Positions 1 through 7,687 of a stretch of DNA of 10,066 bases are shown one piece after another. The DNA lies in assembly GCF_001949145.1 (NCBI RefSeq), contig NW_019091360.1, forward strand, positions 1,553 to 11,618. The letters are read 5' to 3'. The notes under the pieces are model-generated. The model saw nothing but the letters and a program-made list of their open reading frames with translations, made no database searches and was not told where the DNA came from. This DNA comes from Acanthaster planci. Its lineage: Eukaryota > Echinodermata > Asteroidea > Valvatida > Acanthasteridae. The translations under genes and the position numbers were made by a program. Numbering within the stretch: the stretch's first letter is position 1; the number at the start of each line of letters is the position of its first letter.

Positions 1-510
1 TGATATCCATGTTGGTATTTATGTGTAGGCAAAGTTGACATCTGGGGCTGTTGCAAGGGGTGGTACCATTGTTGGCAGGGGGGGTGAGGGAACTGCTGAC
101 CAGATGGTCTTGAAGATTGGGAGGTTGTTTGTAGGCAACAATTGGTTGCAGTTGCAGAACAAATCACCAAAGCCAAATCCAAACCCTGAGATGAGTTACT
201 CCAGTACAAACCATGTGACAGCCCAGACAGGATCCCCTTGTTGCCGCATACAGCCTTGCACTCAAACCCCTGCTATGCATAATTAATGAACTGAACTCTA
301 TACTTCAAGATGACACCCTAGAGCAAATCTTCAAGAATAAACCAATTTGTAATATTGGTATTATCGATATCTGGCCGCTGGTATACATAAATGTACCAAT
401 ATCGGCAATTATCTATAATCAACAGAGCTTATTTGATAGATGAGCACACTTCAAGAAATCCCCACTCACATAATGTCCAGATTTGTGATGTGATAAGTAC
501 AGAACAGGGT
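1..510. other. Unannotated left flank
   Basis: No gene, RNA or repeat family is recognised. An open frame at 35-286 lacks any motif and has a biased composition. A 9-bp inverted repeat, ATATTGGTA (352-360) with TACCAATAT (394-402), is present but may be chance. Confidence 0.4.
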
Positions 511-690
511 TCTCCCCAGGATTTTTCAAAAATGTTGGGGATTTCCGTTGTGGTTTACCAACATTTTGTGAAGCCATGGCATGGGGTTTGGACCCCGCCC
601 AAGGGCCCCGAAAAGTTTTGGACTTTAGATGCTATCAGCTGCATTTTAGAGCATTTCCTGGGTTTTTCAAGTACCTTTTCTCAGGAAAAA
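511..690. repeat. Interspersed-repeat-like block with G/C runs and dyad symmetry
   Basis: The block starts TTCTCCCCAGGATTTTTCAA and continues with GGGGTTTGGACCCC, GGGCCCCGAAAAGTTTTGGA and TTTTAGAGCATTTCC. This texture resembles a high-copy repeat type I associate with marine invertebrate genomes, but that is recollection and not a search. It contains an imperfect palindrome (513-541) and a small hairpin GGGGT/ACCCC (583-596). The frame open across it is not convincing as protein. Confidence 0.35.
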
Positions 691-991
691 ACATAACAAA
701 TTCGATATTTTTTTTAAATGTTGCATATTAGTATTTAAACAAATGACCAGTTTTCCTTTCTGGACTACTAATTAGGCCTGTGGGCACAAAAGGAGTCATT
801 TCAAGTTTCAGACGTGCAACAACATGTAGTGGCTGTCTAATCAACGATATAACCATCCGTTTATTCAGTTTGAATTTTAATACATGCTTCAACTTTTCCA
901 TTTTGCTGATCAGACCTGAAACTATGAGCTCCATTCAGTTGTAATGCAAAACATTACTCGGACACTCTTGATAGAAGCGACATTAAATTGA
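691..991. other. Unannotated AT-rich sequence
   Basis: Nothing recognisable is seen. A 68-codon minus-strand frame (728-934) has no known motif and no clear splice context. Confidence 0.4.
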
Positions 992-1029
992 TTGTACACG
1001 GACCATCGGTACCGATGGTCTGTGTACAA
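992..1029. repeat. 38-bp near-perfect palindrome
   Basis: The left arm TTGTACACGGACCATCGGT pairs with the right arm ACCGATGGTCTGTGTACAA around the centre GGT|ACC. Eighteen of nineteen positions pair, and the one exception (G1000 with T1021) is a G-T wobble. There is no loop, so it could extrude as a cruciform or mark two fused transposon ends. No transposase is nearby. Confidence 0.9.
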
Positions 1030-1981
1030 ACCAGAATGGACCAATCAGGAAACAGCGCCCGTGGCTTGTGTACTGCCAGAACGTAGCCAATTAGAGCGCA
1101 CATGCTCACCTTGCATGCTCCACACCCGTTGGCCTTCCCACTCGAGAATTACAAGCAGATAAACAGTGGCTGACCACAGGGCTTTACGAGCGCTGTGAGA
1201 GCATGTTGTTTTGTGATTGACCACTGATTGACCCTTAAGTTCCAAGCTTTTCAAAGCGGTGGTTGGGCATTGGGTATGTGCATTATCATATCCATCTGGG
1301 AAAGCTATCTGCAGGTTATACTTCCCAAATTATGTGGAGGTCTACTGCGTGTATAATAAATGGTGTACATGTACATGTAGACAACACAAGAAACCAGTGT
1401 TCTAACATGCGCAGTCAGAGCTTACAGAGAAAAATAATACAGTTTTTATTGAGTCCGAGAAAGCTCATCGTTTTCTGGGACAAGATAACCGAAGAAAAAA
1501 CAAGGGTTGGGGTCCGTTCGAAAAGTTTCTGGCTAAATAAAACCTTAATGTTCAGAGCCATATTATCAAATCTGGCAGTTACATGAAAGCTTTGTCCATT
1601 GAGGCATTTCTTGCCCTTCTATTTGATGGAGCTCCACTTCAAGATCGNGTTTAGTATAGAGACCCATCTTGTCTGTTCCCATGAAAAGAAAAGTTGGTAG
1701 GAACGAGTTAAGTTGTGACATTCGAGGAAAACCGTTTTTGTTTTACCATGCGTATGTAAACCTTTTGCCCGAACTGTAGTGGACATAAATGGGAAAGGTT
1801 GGGCCAGTCGGGTCGCTCTTGATGTGGGTACCACCTTTTTGCATGCTGATAGGTTTATATGGCCTTCATCGTTTGGCCGATCATTTTGAAAAGCCTTCAG
1901 GCATGAAGTCAGTAGATCTTGAGGGGCTGGGACAACTTGACTGTTGAGACAAATCGACCAATAGGACAACTATACCGTCTT
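1030..1981. other. Unannotated sequence with CCAAT-type motifs
   Basis: GACCAATCAGG (near 1040) and AGCCAATTAGAGC (near 1086) resemble CCAAT boxes, and TGATTGACC occurs twice near 1215-1232. No gene is seen downstream that they could drive. Frames at 1263-1586 (plus) and 1619-1969 (minus, crossing the N at 1648) show no recognisable domain. TGTACATGTACATGTA near 1365 is a short self-complementary motif. Confidence 0.4.
1648..1648. other. Assembly N
   Basis: A single ambiguous base lies in unannotated sequence. No duplication of the flanks is apparent around it. Confidence 0.95.
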
Positions 1982-2134
1982 CTTGTCGAATTGGCCGACA
2001 AGTCGACCGTTAAGCCCAGTTGTTTAGGGGTTGTGGGGTTTACGACAGGATTCTCGACTCTATACGCCTATAAATATCGTGGCTTACTTGGGCTGTGCCA
2101 ACAGCTTTGCCTGGCATCCAGAGGTAGGATGCCA
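1982..2134. other. Region with two perfect short hairpins and a TATA-like motif
   Basis: CTTGTCG (1982-1988) pairs with CGACAAG (1996-2002) over a 7-base loop, and TGGCATCC (2112-2119) pairs with GGATGCCA (2127-2134) over a 7-base loop. TATAAATA lies at 2069-2076 between them. No coding or RNA family is recognised. The 74-codon frame across it (1919-2143) has no recognisable motif. Confidence 0.3.
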
Positions 2135-2671
2135 TTAAATTAGAAGTTGTTGAGGGTGAGGATGAATATGATGAGATTTACGAGAGTTAGAGTTGAAGAT
2201 GATGTATATTGGGCGATCGTTAGTGGCTTTAATAAGCAGCGTGGGTAAGAAACAACTAAACACGTGTTTTGTTTCAGACTTTGTACGCGACGGTCCCCCC
2301 CCCGCATTATCACGCATGCAGGGAATGAAGTAACGCTGTCTTGAGCATTATTCTTTCTGTTCAGGAGAGACTTACAGCCTGACCGTCAATACCAGTGGTG
2401 GAAATACAAACTGTACGCATATAAACTTCTCAAATATTCTGAGCAACCGGGTCCATCATTCGTCATTTCCGTGATTTGTGTGATTATCTCAGGGAAAAGT
2501 GAAGGGCTACCCGTTGTACTGGGACGAATATTGCCCTTATGTCTCCCTTTGCTTTTTTTATTTCGCCATTTAAACCTTATATTTTGATGTGAGAGCTGCA
2601 ATGTTAGAGATAAAAAATCACCTCCATGTAAGACCTTTTTAAAAGGTGTACACACCTAGCCTTAGTTGCAG
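2135..2671. other. Unannotated sequence
   Basis: A C8 run lies near 2290. A pyrimidine-rich TTCTTTCTGTTCAG acceptor-like site ends at 2364 and is followed by about 40 open codons (ETYSLTVNTSGGNTNCTHIN...), with no convincing donor. Nothing is assignable. Confidence 0.3.
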
Positions 2672-2905
2672 GCGCGTTCGACTTGATATACCAAAGCACC
2701 CACAAATTGTGGTCCAAATCAGCACTCAAGAACATGTTACAACAGCGCAAAAGCTCATGGAAATGACTAATCATCTAATCAATGATCACATGTCATACGA
2801 GAGGATGGCTACCGCCGTAATCATGGCAACGAGTATTTTTTCCGTATGCCGGCATGACAGTGGCATGACAGTAAAGGAATTAACAAGCAGGGTAGGCCTA
2901 CTCAG
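2672..2905 (+). other. Candidate internal coding exon, unidentified
   Basis: An open frame lies between an acceptor-like TTAGTTGCAG ending at 2671 and a donor-like CTCAG|GTAATC at 2906. The enclosed 234 bp is divisible by three and both ends fall at the same codon phase. The translation has a helix-like stretch (QEHVTTAQKLMEMTNHLIND) and a region VKELTSRVGLL. I do not recognise the family. No partner exon is confirmed, and an AT-rich genome yields such frames by chance, so this is only a candidate. Confidence 0.15.
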
Positions 2906-2942
2906 GTAATCGAGGCTTATAAAATAAACATTGTTTACGACG

Positions 2943-3340
2943 AGGAAGAAGTAAAATGCGCGGTATATTGAATTATACAATGTTCACTACCCAAGGAAGC
3001 TGTAAAATGCGCAGTATCTTGAAACACATACAATGTTCACTACCCAAGAAAGCCGTAAAATGCGCGGTATCTTGAAATATATGTTCACTACCCAAGGAAG
3101 CTGTAAAATGCGCAGTATCTTGAAATATACAATGTTCACTACCCAAAGAAGCTGTAAAATGCGCGGTATCTTGAAACATACAATGTTCACTACCAAGGGA
3201 AGCTGTAAAATGCGCGGTATCTTGAAATATACAATGTTCACTACCCAAGGAAGCTGTAAAATGCGCGGTATCTTGAAATATACAATGTTCACTACCAAGG
3301 GAAGCTGTAAAATGCGCAGTATCTTGAAATATACAATGTT
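2943..3340. repeat. Minisatellite, 51-bp unit, about 7.8 copies
   Basis: The typical unit starts AGGAAGCTGTAAAATGCGC, continues GGTATCTTGAAATATACAATG and ends TTCACTACCCA; it is repeated from 2943 to 3340. Lengths vary slightly: the second copy is about 53 bp, the third about 48 bp, the others close to 51. Variants include CGCAG versus CGCGG and ACCCAAGGAAG versus ACCAAGGGAAG. The first copy is the most divergent and a degenerate tail of another copy may lie at 2927-2942 (ACATTGTTTACGACG). No neighbouring gene gives it a role, and a variable-number tandem repeat is the plainest reading. Confidence 0.95.
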
Positions 3341-3376
3341 ATAAGATTAAGCTCATCCTTACTCCGAGGGTATTAT

Positions 3377-3471
3377 GTGTTTGTTTGTTTGTTTGTTTGT
3401 TGGGGTGTTGGGGTGTTTGTTTGTTTGTTTGTTTGTTGGGGTGTTTGTTTGTTTGTTTGTTTGTTTGTTTG
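3377..3471. repeat. (TTTG)n microsatellite broken by GGGG tracts
   Basis: Three blocks of TTTG repeats are separated by TTGTTGGGGTG inserts, giving GGGG runs at 3402-3405, 3410-3413 and 3438-3441. Apparent open frames here only encode Cys/Leu/Val/Phe low-complexity sequence. Confidence 0.95.
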
Positions 3472-5000
3472 GTTCAACCTAGCCCATCTTTAACAATGAC
3501 TGAAAAAATTCTTTCTCATGGAAATCTAGACAAGAAGACTATATACTTTTTTGCATCAACTTATAAGAATGCTGTTATTAATGAAAAATTATTTACTAGG
3601 CCTGATAGGAGTATTTGTATGTGTGTGTCCTTTCTGGGATGTTCAACTAAGCTATTTTCATGTCAATTTGGTAGGCACACAATCTGAAACTTATTTTTTT
3701 CAACGAATGATACCGTTGTATTTTAATAGTTTTAAAGTGACGCTTTAAGAATGTGTATCGATATTGTTTCCAATGCTAAAATGTATGTTAAAAGTGTTTT
3801 CCTGAAGTAGTATTTAATATCTATTTACAAATAAGATTATTATGCAGTAGGCATCATATCAGAGACAATTTCTGCATGTATATGACCTCCAAATTTCTGG
3901 TTGGCTAGGCACAATGTAAATTATTTATCTGGAAATGAGCTTGCTGATTGCCGGCTTATTATTGGTTGCCATGCCAACGTCTATTGATAAATGCGCATGG
4001 ACATAATTGGACACAGCGTGAAGCCTTTTTATATGACACGTAATTATGATTCACATCTCTACAGGTTTTCGCCAGTTTTTACGTCGTCGTATCTGTAATA
4101 AATTGCTATTTGGAACCACAACCTTTGGGGTACTATGGAAAATTAATTTGAAGCGCGATCATAGTTTATCCAAAATGTGCTGACTTTATAAAGAAACAGA
4201 ATTAATAAAAAAAATAGTATACTCACCACTGAAAACAAAATTTGTAACTTATCCCTCATAATTACGATGTCCTAAAATGGACACGCAAATGTTGCTATTC
4301 AACTCTAAATGTTGTGGTTCAATTTTTCACACGTTATGGTTTAACTTAACACGTTATGGTTTAACAGCTTAGTGGTTTAATTTTTCAAATTAACATTAAA
4401 AGTCATGGTTAAACTTTGACCAGTGTTTCTTGTGCGTCAAGTATAACGCGCCAGTGACGCTACACATACCACAGTCTGTGTACATTCTTATGTTGGATTG
4501 TCCAAATCAATTGGATGTATTTCGAGATTTGGCTGGTAAACCAAACGATAATTGCTGATCATTTGGTAAACAATACAGTAAACAAATTAATATGGAAAAC
4601 GTGTCCTTATCAGACCGCACTGTGACATACTGACCGTCAGCTACTGGTTGTGTTTCGTAGAGACCAGGAATCCAGTTTCTTCCTGTTGTTATTTTGGAGT
4701 CAGTGATTGACATACTGAGCGGTATCCACCTTATGTGTTAATACAAAAATATCGTTCCGTGTTCTGGTATCCGGTTAACGTTAACTTATATTTACTCGTC
4801 GAATCAAAAGTTTGACTGCGCTGCAACACTTGCTTGATACTAAAACAACAGTCGATTTAGTATCAATATTGATCACACTGAATGAAATTAGAATAATTAC
4901 TGTACTACACAACCTTTAATAAAGACTCCAATCATATGATTTGTTATTACCATAATAATTCAAACATAATTATGACATATCTTGCTCGTAAAGTAATATG
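3472..5000. other. Unannotated AT-rich sequence without a recognised gene
   Basis: The longest frames are a 63-codon extension after the TTTG repeat (to about 3687) and a minus-strand 68-codon frame at 4507-4713, neither with a recognisable family. Apart from the direct repeat at 4330-4365 and scattered AATAAA hexamers (for example near 4097 and 4917), nothing can be annotated. Confidence 0.4.
4330..4365. repeat. Short direct repeat, 20-bp period
   Basis: CACGTTATGGTTTAAC occurs at 4330-4345 and again at 4350-4365. The related pieces TGGTTCAATTTTTCA and TGGTTTAATTTTTCA flank it on either side, at about 4315 and 4373. It is a small local duplication with no known role. Confidence 0.85.
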
Positions 5001-5051
5001 TGGCTGTCCATAAAGTACGTATGCACGAGGGGGGTTGGTGCCGTTGCGTAC
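5001..5051. repeat. Possible end of a DNA transposon or MITE
   Basis: TGGCTGTCCATAAAGTACGT followed by ATGCACGAGGGGGG resembles TGTCCATAAAGTACGT-type sequences that I recall from dispersed repeats in several invertebrates. GTACGTATGCAC (5015-5026) and GTGCCGTTGCGTAC (5038-5051) form an imperfect inverted repeat. The opposite end was not found in the window. The assignment rests on memory of the motif. Confidence 0.3.
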
Positions 5052-5166
5052 ACCATTCGTAAAGGGGCTTTCATGAATCTTCCCCATATCAATACACTTT
5101 CTCATATACAAATAAATACCAGAATCAGCTTTTCTGTGCCGAAAAAAATTCAAACACAGTGTTATG

Positions 5167-5303
5167 TGTAGAGGGTTATTATGGAGCAAGGACAACCTGC
5201 ATTTAGGTGACAACTTCAGCTACTCTTTTATTTCCAACGTGAGCTCTGAGAACTATCCGAGAGGAATGACTGACTAGCGCCCTGTATGGTCTGGTATATT
5301 ACA
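5167..5303 (-). repeat. 3' LTR of the Ty3/Gypsy element (about 137 bp)
   Basis: The right boundary is fixed by the polypurine tract: on the element strand the LTR starts TGTAATATACC at 5303. The left boundary is inferred from the matching end CCCTCTACA at 5167, giving TGTA...TACA termini; ends at 5165 or 5160 are also possible. An AATAAA polyadenylation signal sits at 5227-5232 inside the same block (GGAAATAAAAG on the element strand), which may also serve as an AT-rich TATA-like element. The length is short for an LTR but within the range known for Gypsy elements. The partner LTR is outside the window, so the boundary cannot be confirmed by alignment. Confidence 0.75.
5227..5232 (-). terminator. 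AATAAA polyadenylation signal in the LTR
   Basis: TTTATT on the plus strand is AATAAA on the element strand, about 70 bases into the LTR. This is the expected place for the signal that ends the retroelement transcript in the 3' LTR. Confidence 0.6.
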
Positions 5304-5315
5304 TCCCCCCTTTTT
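5304..5315 (-). promoter_or_regulatory. Polypurine tract priming plus-strand DNA synthesis
   Basis: On the minus strand the bases read AAAAAGGGGGGA and are directly followed by TGTAATATACC, the inferred LTR start. A purine run immediately before a TG-starting LTR is the plus-strand primer of LTR retrotransposons. Position, composition and distance from the integrase end all agree. Confidence 0.85.
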
Positions 5316-5661
5316 AAAAGAAAGATATGAACATTTGCAACTGGTTTGGAAAATGGAAAAAAAAATTAAAAAGTTTTACTGTCTAGTTCTTGGTGATCTT
5401 TTCTTATGCTGAAGTCCTTTTGTTTTGTTCGTAACAACAGACAAAAAGAAATGGTGTTTCTTAAAAAAAATGATATAAGTATATAAAAGTCTGTGCATGA
5501 CCTATGCATCTAACCAAAATAAATAAATAAATAAATAAATAAGGTAGTGTTATACTTGTCTAAAGTAGTCATCTGCAAAACACTAATCCAACACTTTGCC
5601 ATGTTAAAAAAAGTAACAACAACATCAAAGAAAATGATGGTGATAGTGTTCATAAAACTGT
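5316..5661 (-). other. 3' untranslated part of the retroelement, no gene seen
   Basis: Between the integrase end and the polypurine tract there is AT-rich sequence with an AAAT microsatellite (5517-5542) and several A or T runs. No frame resembling an envelope protein, chromodomain or other accessory gene is visible on either strand. Confidence 0.6.
5517..5542. repeat. (AAAT)n microsatellite
   Basis: Six and a half uninterrupted AAAT units lie inside the 3' untranslated part of the retroelement. On the element's strand this reads as ATTT repeats. It may have grown after insertion by slippage. Confidence 0.95.
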
Positions 5662-5733
5662 TCACAGATCGAGTCTTTTTGGTGGTCTGACCAGATCACG
5701 TGATAGTGGGAGTGTTCTGATTTTCTCGTGTTG
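5662..5733 (-). pseudogene. Probable true C-terminal tail of integrase in yet another frame
   Basis: Overlapping the end of the integrase frame, and back in the frame used by gag-RT, the minus strand reads EKIRT then LPLSRDLVRPPKRLDL and a TGA at 5662-5664. An RPPxRLDL-like ending right before the stop is common at the C-terminus of metazoan Gypsy integrases, from family knowledge. This suggests the original polyprotein ended here and that a small indel around 5715-5735 moved the frame so that translation now stops early at 5696. The short length makes this weaker than the other segments. Confidence 0.5.
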
Positions 5734-6204
5734 GGCTATCACGAGACGGTGGTGCGCCATCTTCGAATGTGACGCGTTTCTTGACAAGTTCAATGTCACA
5801 GCACTGTTTAACCTGTGCTGGTGTCCATAAACCAGTGTTCAGATCCTGGACACGCACTAATTGGCCAGGTTGGAGTGGCTTGAGATCATGGGCAGATCTG
5901 TCGTGGTAGACTTTCTGCTGTGCTTGTCTATCCTGTAGGCGCTGGTATGTTTGGTCTTTGTGCTCTGATGTGTGCTTGATGACTACCGGTAGGTTGCTCT
6001 GAAACTTCCTTCCGCAAAGCAGTTCTGCTGGACTTGGATGTTTGCTGTCCACTGGAGTCGTCCTTAGACAGAGAAGAGCCGTGCTGATGTTTTGTCCACT
6101 GGCCCTTGCTTTAGTCATGGTACGCTTAACGGTTTGGATCATTCTCTCAGCGAAACCATTCGACTGTGGGAAATGGGGCGACGACGTAACATGTGTGAAA
6201 CCTC
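5696..6204 (-). pseudogene. pol: Integrase core end and C-terminal domain, shifted frame
   Basis: This third frame carries the rest of integrase. It begins in sense just after the break at 6201-6206 with GFTHVTSSPHFPQSNGFAER, and includes the third catalytic residue, Glu at bases 6146-6148. Counting across the break from Asp 6255-6257 gives 35 intervening residues, the D-D-35-E spacing of retroviral-type integrases, so the two pieces are one domain split by a single extra base. Downstream are a helical stretch (AERMIQTVKRTMTKARASGQ), the Gypsy-type LRTTP and PAELLCGRKF motifs, and a C-terminal domain around GQLVRVQDLNTGLWTPAQV that normally contributes to DNA binding. The open frame continues further upstream as unrelated sequence to 6313, which is antisense overlap and not counted. 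The TGA at 5696-5698 is probably premature, because a typical C-terminal tail follows in another frame. Confidence 0.88.
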
Positions 6205-6986
6205 CATTCCTCAGCGAATGTGTTGTATGCTGTAGAGGCATAATGTGGGCCATTGTCACTAATAACCTTCTCCGGCACACCTTGCTCTGAGAAGATTTGC
6301 TGAGTGGCATCAATCACTGCACGACTTGTGCAGTGTGCAGGCATTCTACGCACGACAGGAAATTTGGAGTAATAGTCAGCTATCAGAAGGTACTCATTAC
6401 CTTCGAAGTGGAACAGGTCAGTGCCGAGAATTTGCCATGGTCGCGTTGGCAACTCGTGTGGAAGTAGGGTCTTCTTGGGTTGAGACCGCTGATGTTCCTG
6501 ACATGTAGAACATTGGCTCACAACTTGGTCAATGTCTTGGTTCATGTTAAGCCAATATACAGTGTCTTTCGCTCTGCGCTTTGTCTTGGTTGCACCCTGA
6601 TGACCTTCGTGCAACTTGTTCAGCGTATATGCATGCATGGATGAGGGTATGACAACGCGACATCCTTTCATAAGAATGCCATCTGCTATTGCAAGCTCAT
6701 CACGGAATGACCAATACGGTCGTAGGGGAGCTGCCAGATCTCTCATCCGATCAGGCCAACCGGATACGATGACCTGTTGGAGTTCCTGCAGAATTGGATC
6801 TCGCGCAGTCTCGCGTTTGATGTCTGTGAGGCGATCAGCAGTGAAATGCACGAGATTTATCTGAATGTCCAACGGAATATGCGTACCGTCATTTGCCGGC
6901 GAGCGTGACAAACTGTCAGCGACTGGAACTTCCTTGCCGGGGCGATACTGCAGAGTGAAGTCATATGGCTGGAGATGCATAAGCAT
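6201..6986 (-). pseudogene. pol: RNase H C-terminus, integrase zinc domain and catalytic core (first part)
   Basis: This 279-codon frame, shifted from the RT frame, starts at the RNase H end: LQPYDFTLQYRPGKEVPVAD followed by SLSR, where D24 (bases 6915-6917) fits the last RNase H acidic residue. Integrase follows. Its zinc-binding head has LHEGHQGATKTKRRA with H126 and H129 and the CSTC pair C159/C162 (bases 6501-6611). The catalytic core has D190 in ILGTDLFHFEG (bases 6417-6419) and D244 in VISDNGPHYAS (bases 6255-6257). Integrase joins the cDNA ends to host DNA. After FAEEW (W261, bases 6204-6206) the translation becomes nonsense and stops, because the third catalytic residue lies in another frame. 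The chosen ATG at 6984-6986 is only the first Met in the frame and not a real start; upstream it should be fused to RT-RNase H. Confidence 0.9.
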
Positions 6987-7687
6987 CTCCAGGGGGTGCA
7001 GATGTGAGCGGTTTCTGATGAATCATCTGAAGTGGTTTTTGGTCAGACTCTATCGTGAAATGTTTACCATAGACATATGTATGGTAGCACTCACAACCGA
7101 AGACAACCGCCAACATTTCTTGCTCGATGTTTGCGTATGTTGTCTCAGCACTACTGAGTGCCTTGGAAGCATAGGCGATCGGCTCGCGTTCCTGCATCAA
7201 GGTTGCACCCAAACCACGTGACGATGCATCCACTTGAATTGTTGTGGGTTTATTGGTGTCAAAGTACCGCAAAGTAGCAGAGTCACAGATCAGATCGCGC
7301 ACTTTCTCAAAACAACGTTGGTGACTTGGAGACCATGCATACTCACAGTCATTGCGTAGTAGCTTGCGCAAGTCAGCGGTGTGGCTCAACAAGTGCTGGA
7401 TGAATGGGCTTAAGTATGTAACCATTCTGAGAAACTCGCGGAGCTGTGTCTTATCGGAGGGAGGTGGCATGGCCTTTATGGCATCCACTTCAGCTGGATC
7501 TGGATGGATGCCCCGTGCATCATATACCATGCCGAAGAATGTGATCTGCTTGTCTTTGATCGCGCACTTGCTACTCTTGAACTTCAGCCCGTTTGCAGCA
7601 GCTACAGTCATGAGCTTACGAAGGTTCTTGTCGTGAGACTGGTCGGAGTCTCCAAAGACGATGATGTCGTCCGCGATTCCGATCACG

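Noticed and set aside
35-286. 83-codon plus-strand frame
   Set aside because: No motif, odd composition, and no supporting splice or promoter signal.
1619-1969. 116-codon minus-strand frame crossing an N
   Set aside because: No recognisable domain, and one codon is unknown; chance frame is the simpler explanation.
2661-2700. tRNA B-box-like GCGTTCGACTT
   Set aside because: No A-box at the right spacing and no cloverleaf can be drawn.
2943-3340. CRISPR array
   Set aside because: The repeats are contiguous with no unique spacers, and the setting is an animal genome; this is a minisatellite.
3385-3687. 100-codon frame with Cys/Leu/Phe/Val repeats
   Set aside because: The first third is a direct translation of the TTTG microsatellite; the remainder has no recognisable motif.
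4507-4713. 68-codon minus-strand frame starting MSITDSKITTG
   Set aside because: The composition is protein-like, but no family is recognised, the splice context is weak, and frames of this length are expected by chance in 10 kb.
5316-5661. Envelope gene or chromodomain downstream of integrase
   Set aside because: No open frame of useful length or matching motif is present; integrase ends in a short Arg/Pro-rich tail.
6326-7221. Plus-strand frames of 60 to 118 codons across the retroelement
   Set aside because: They are antisense to RNase H and integrase, whose motifs are clear on the minus strand.
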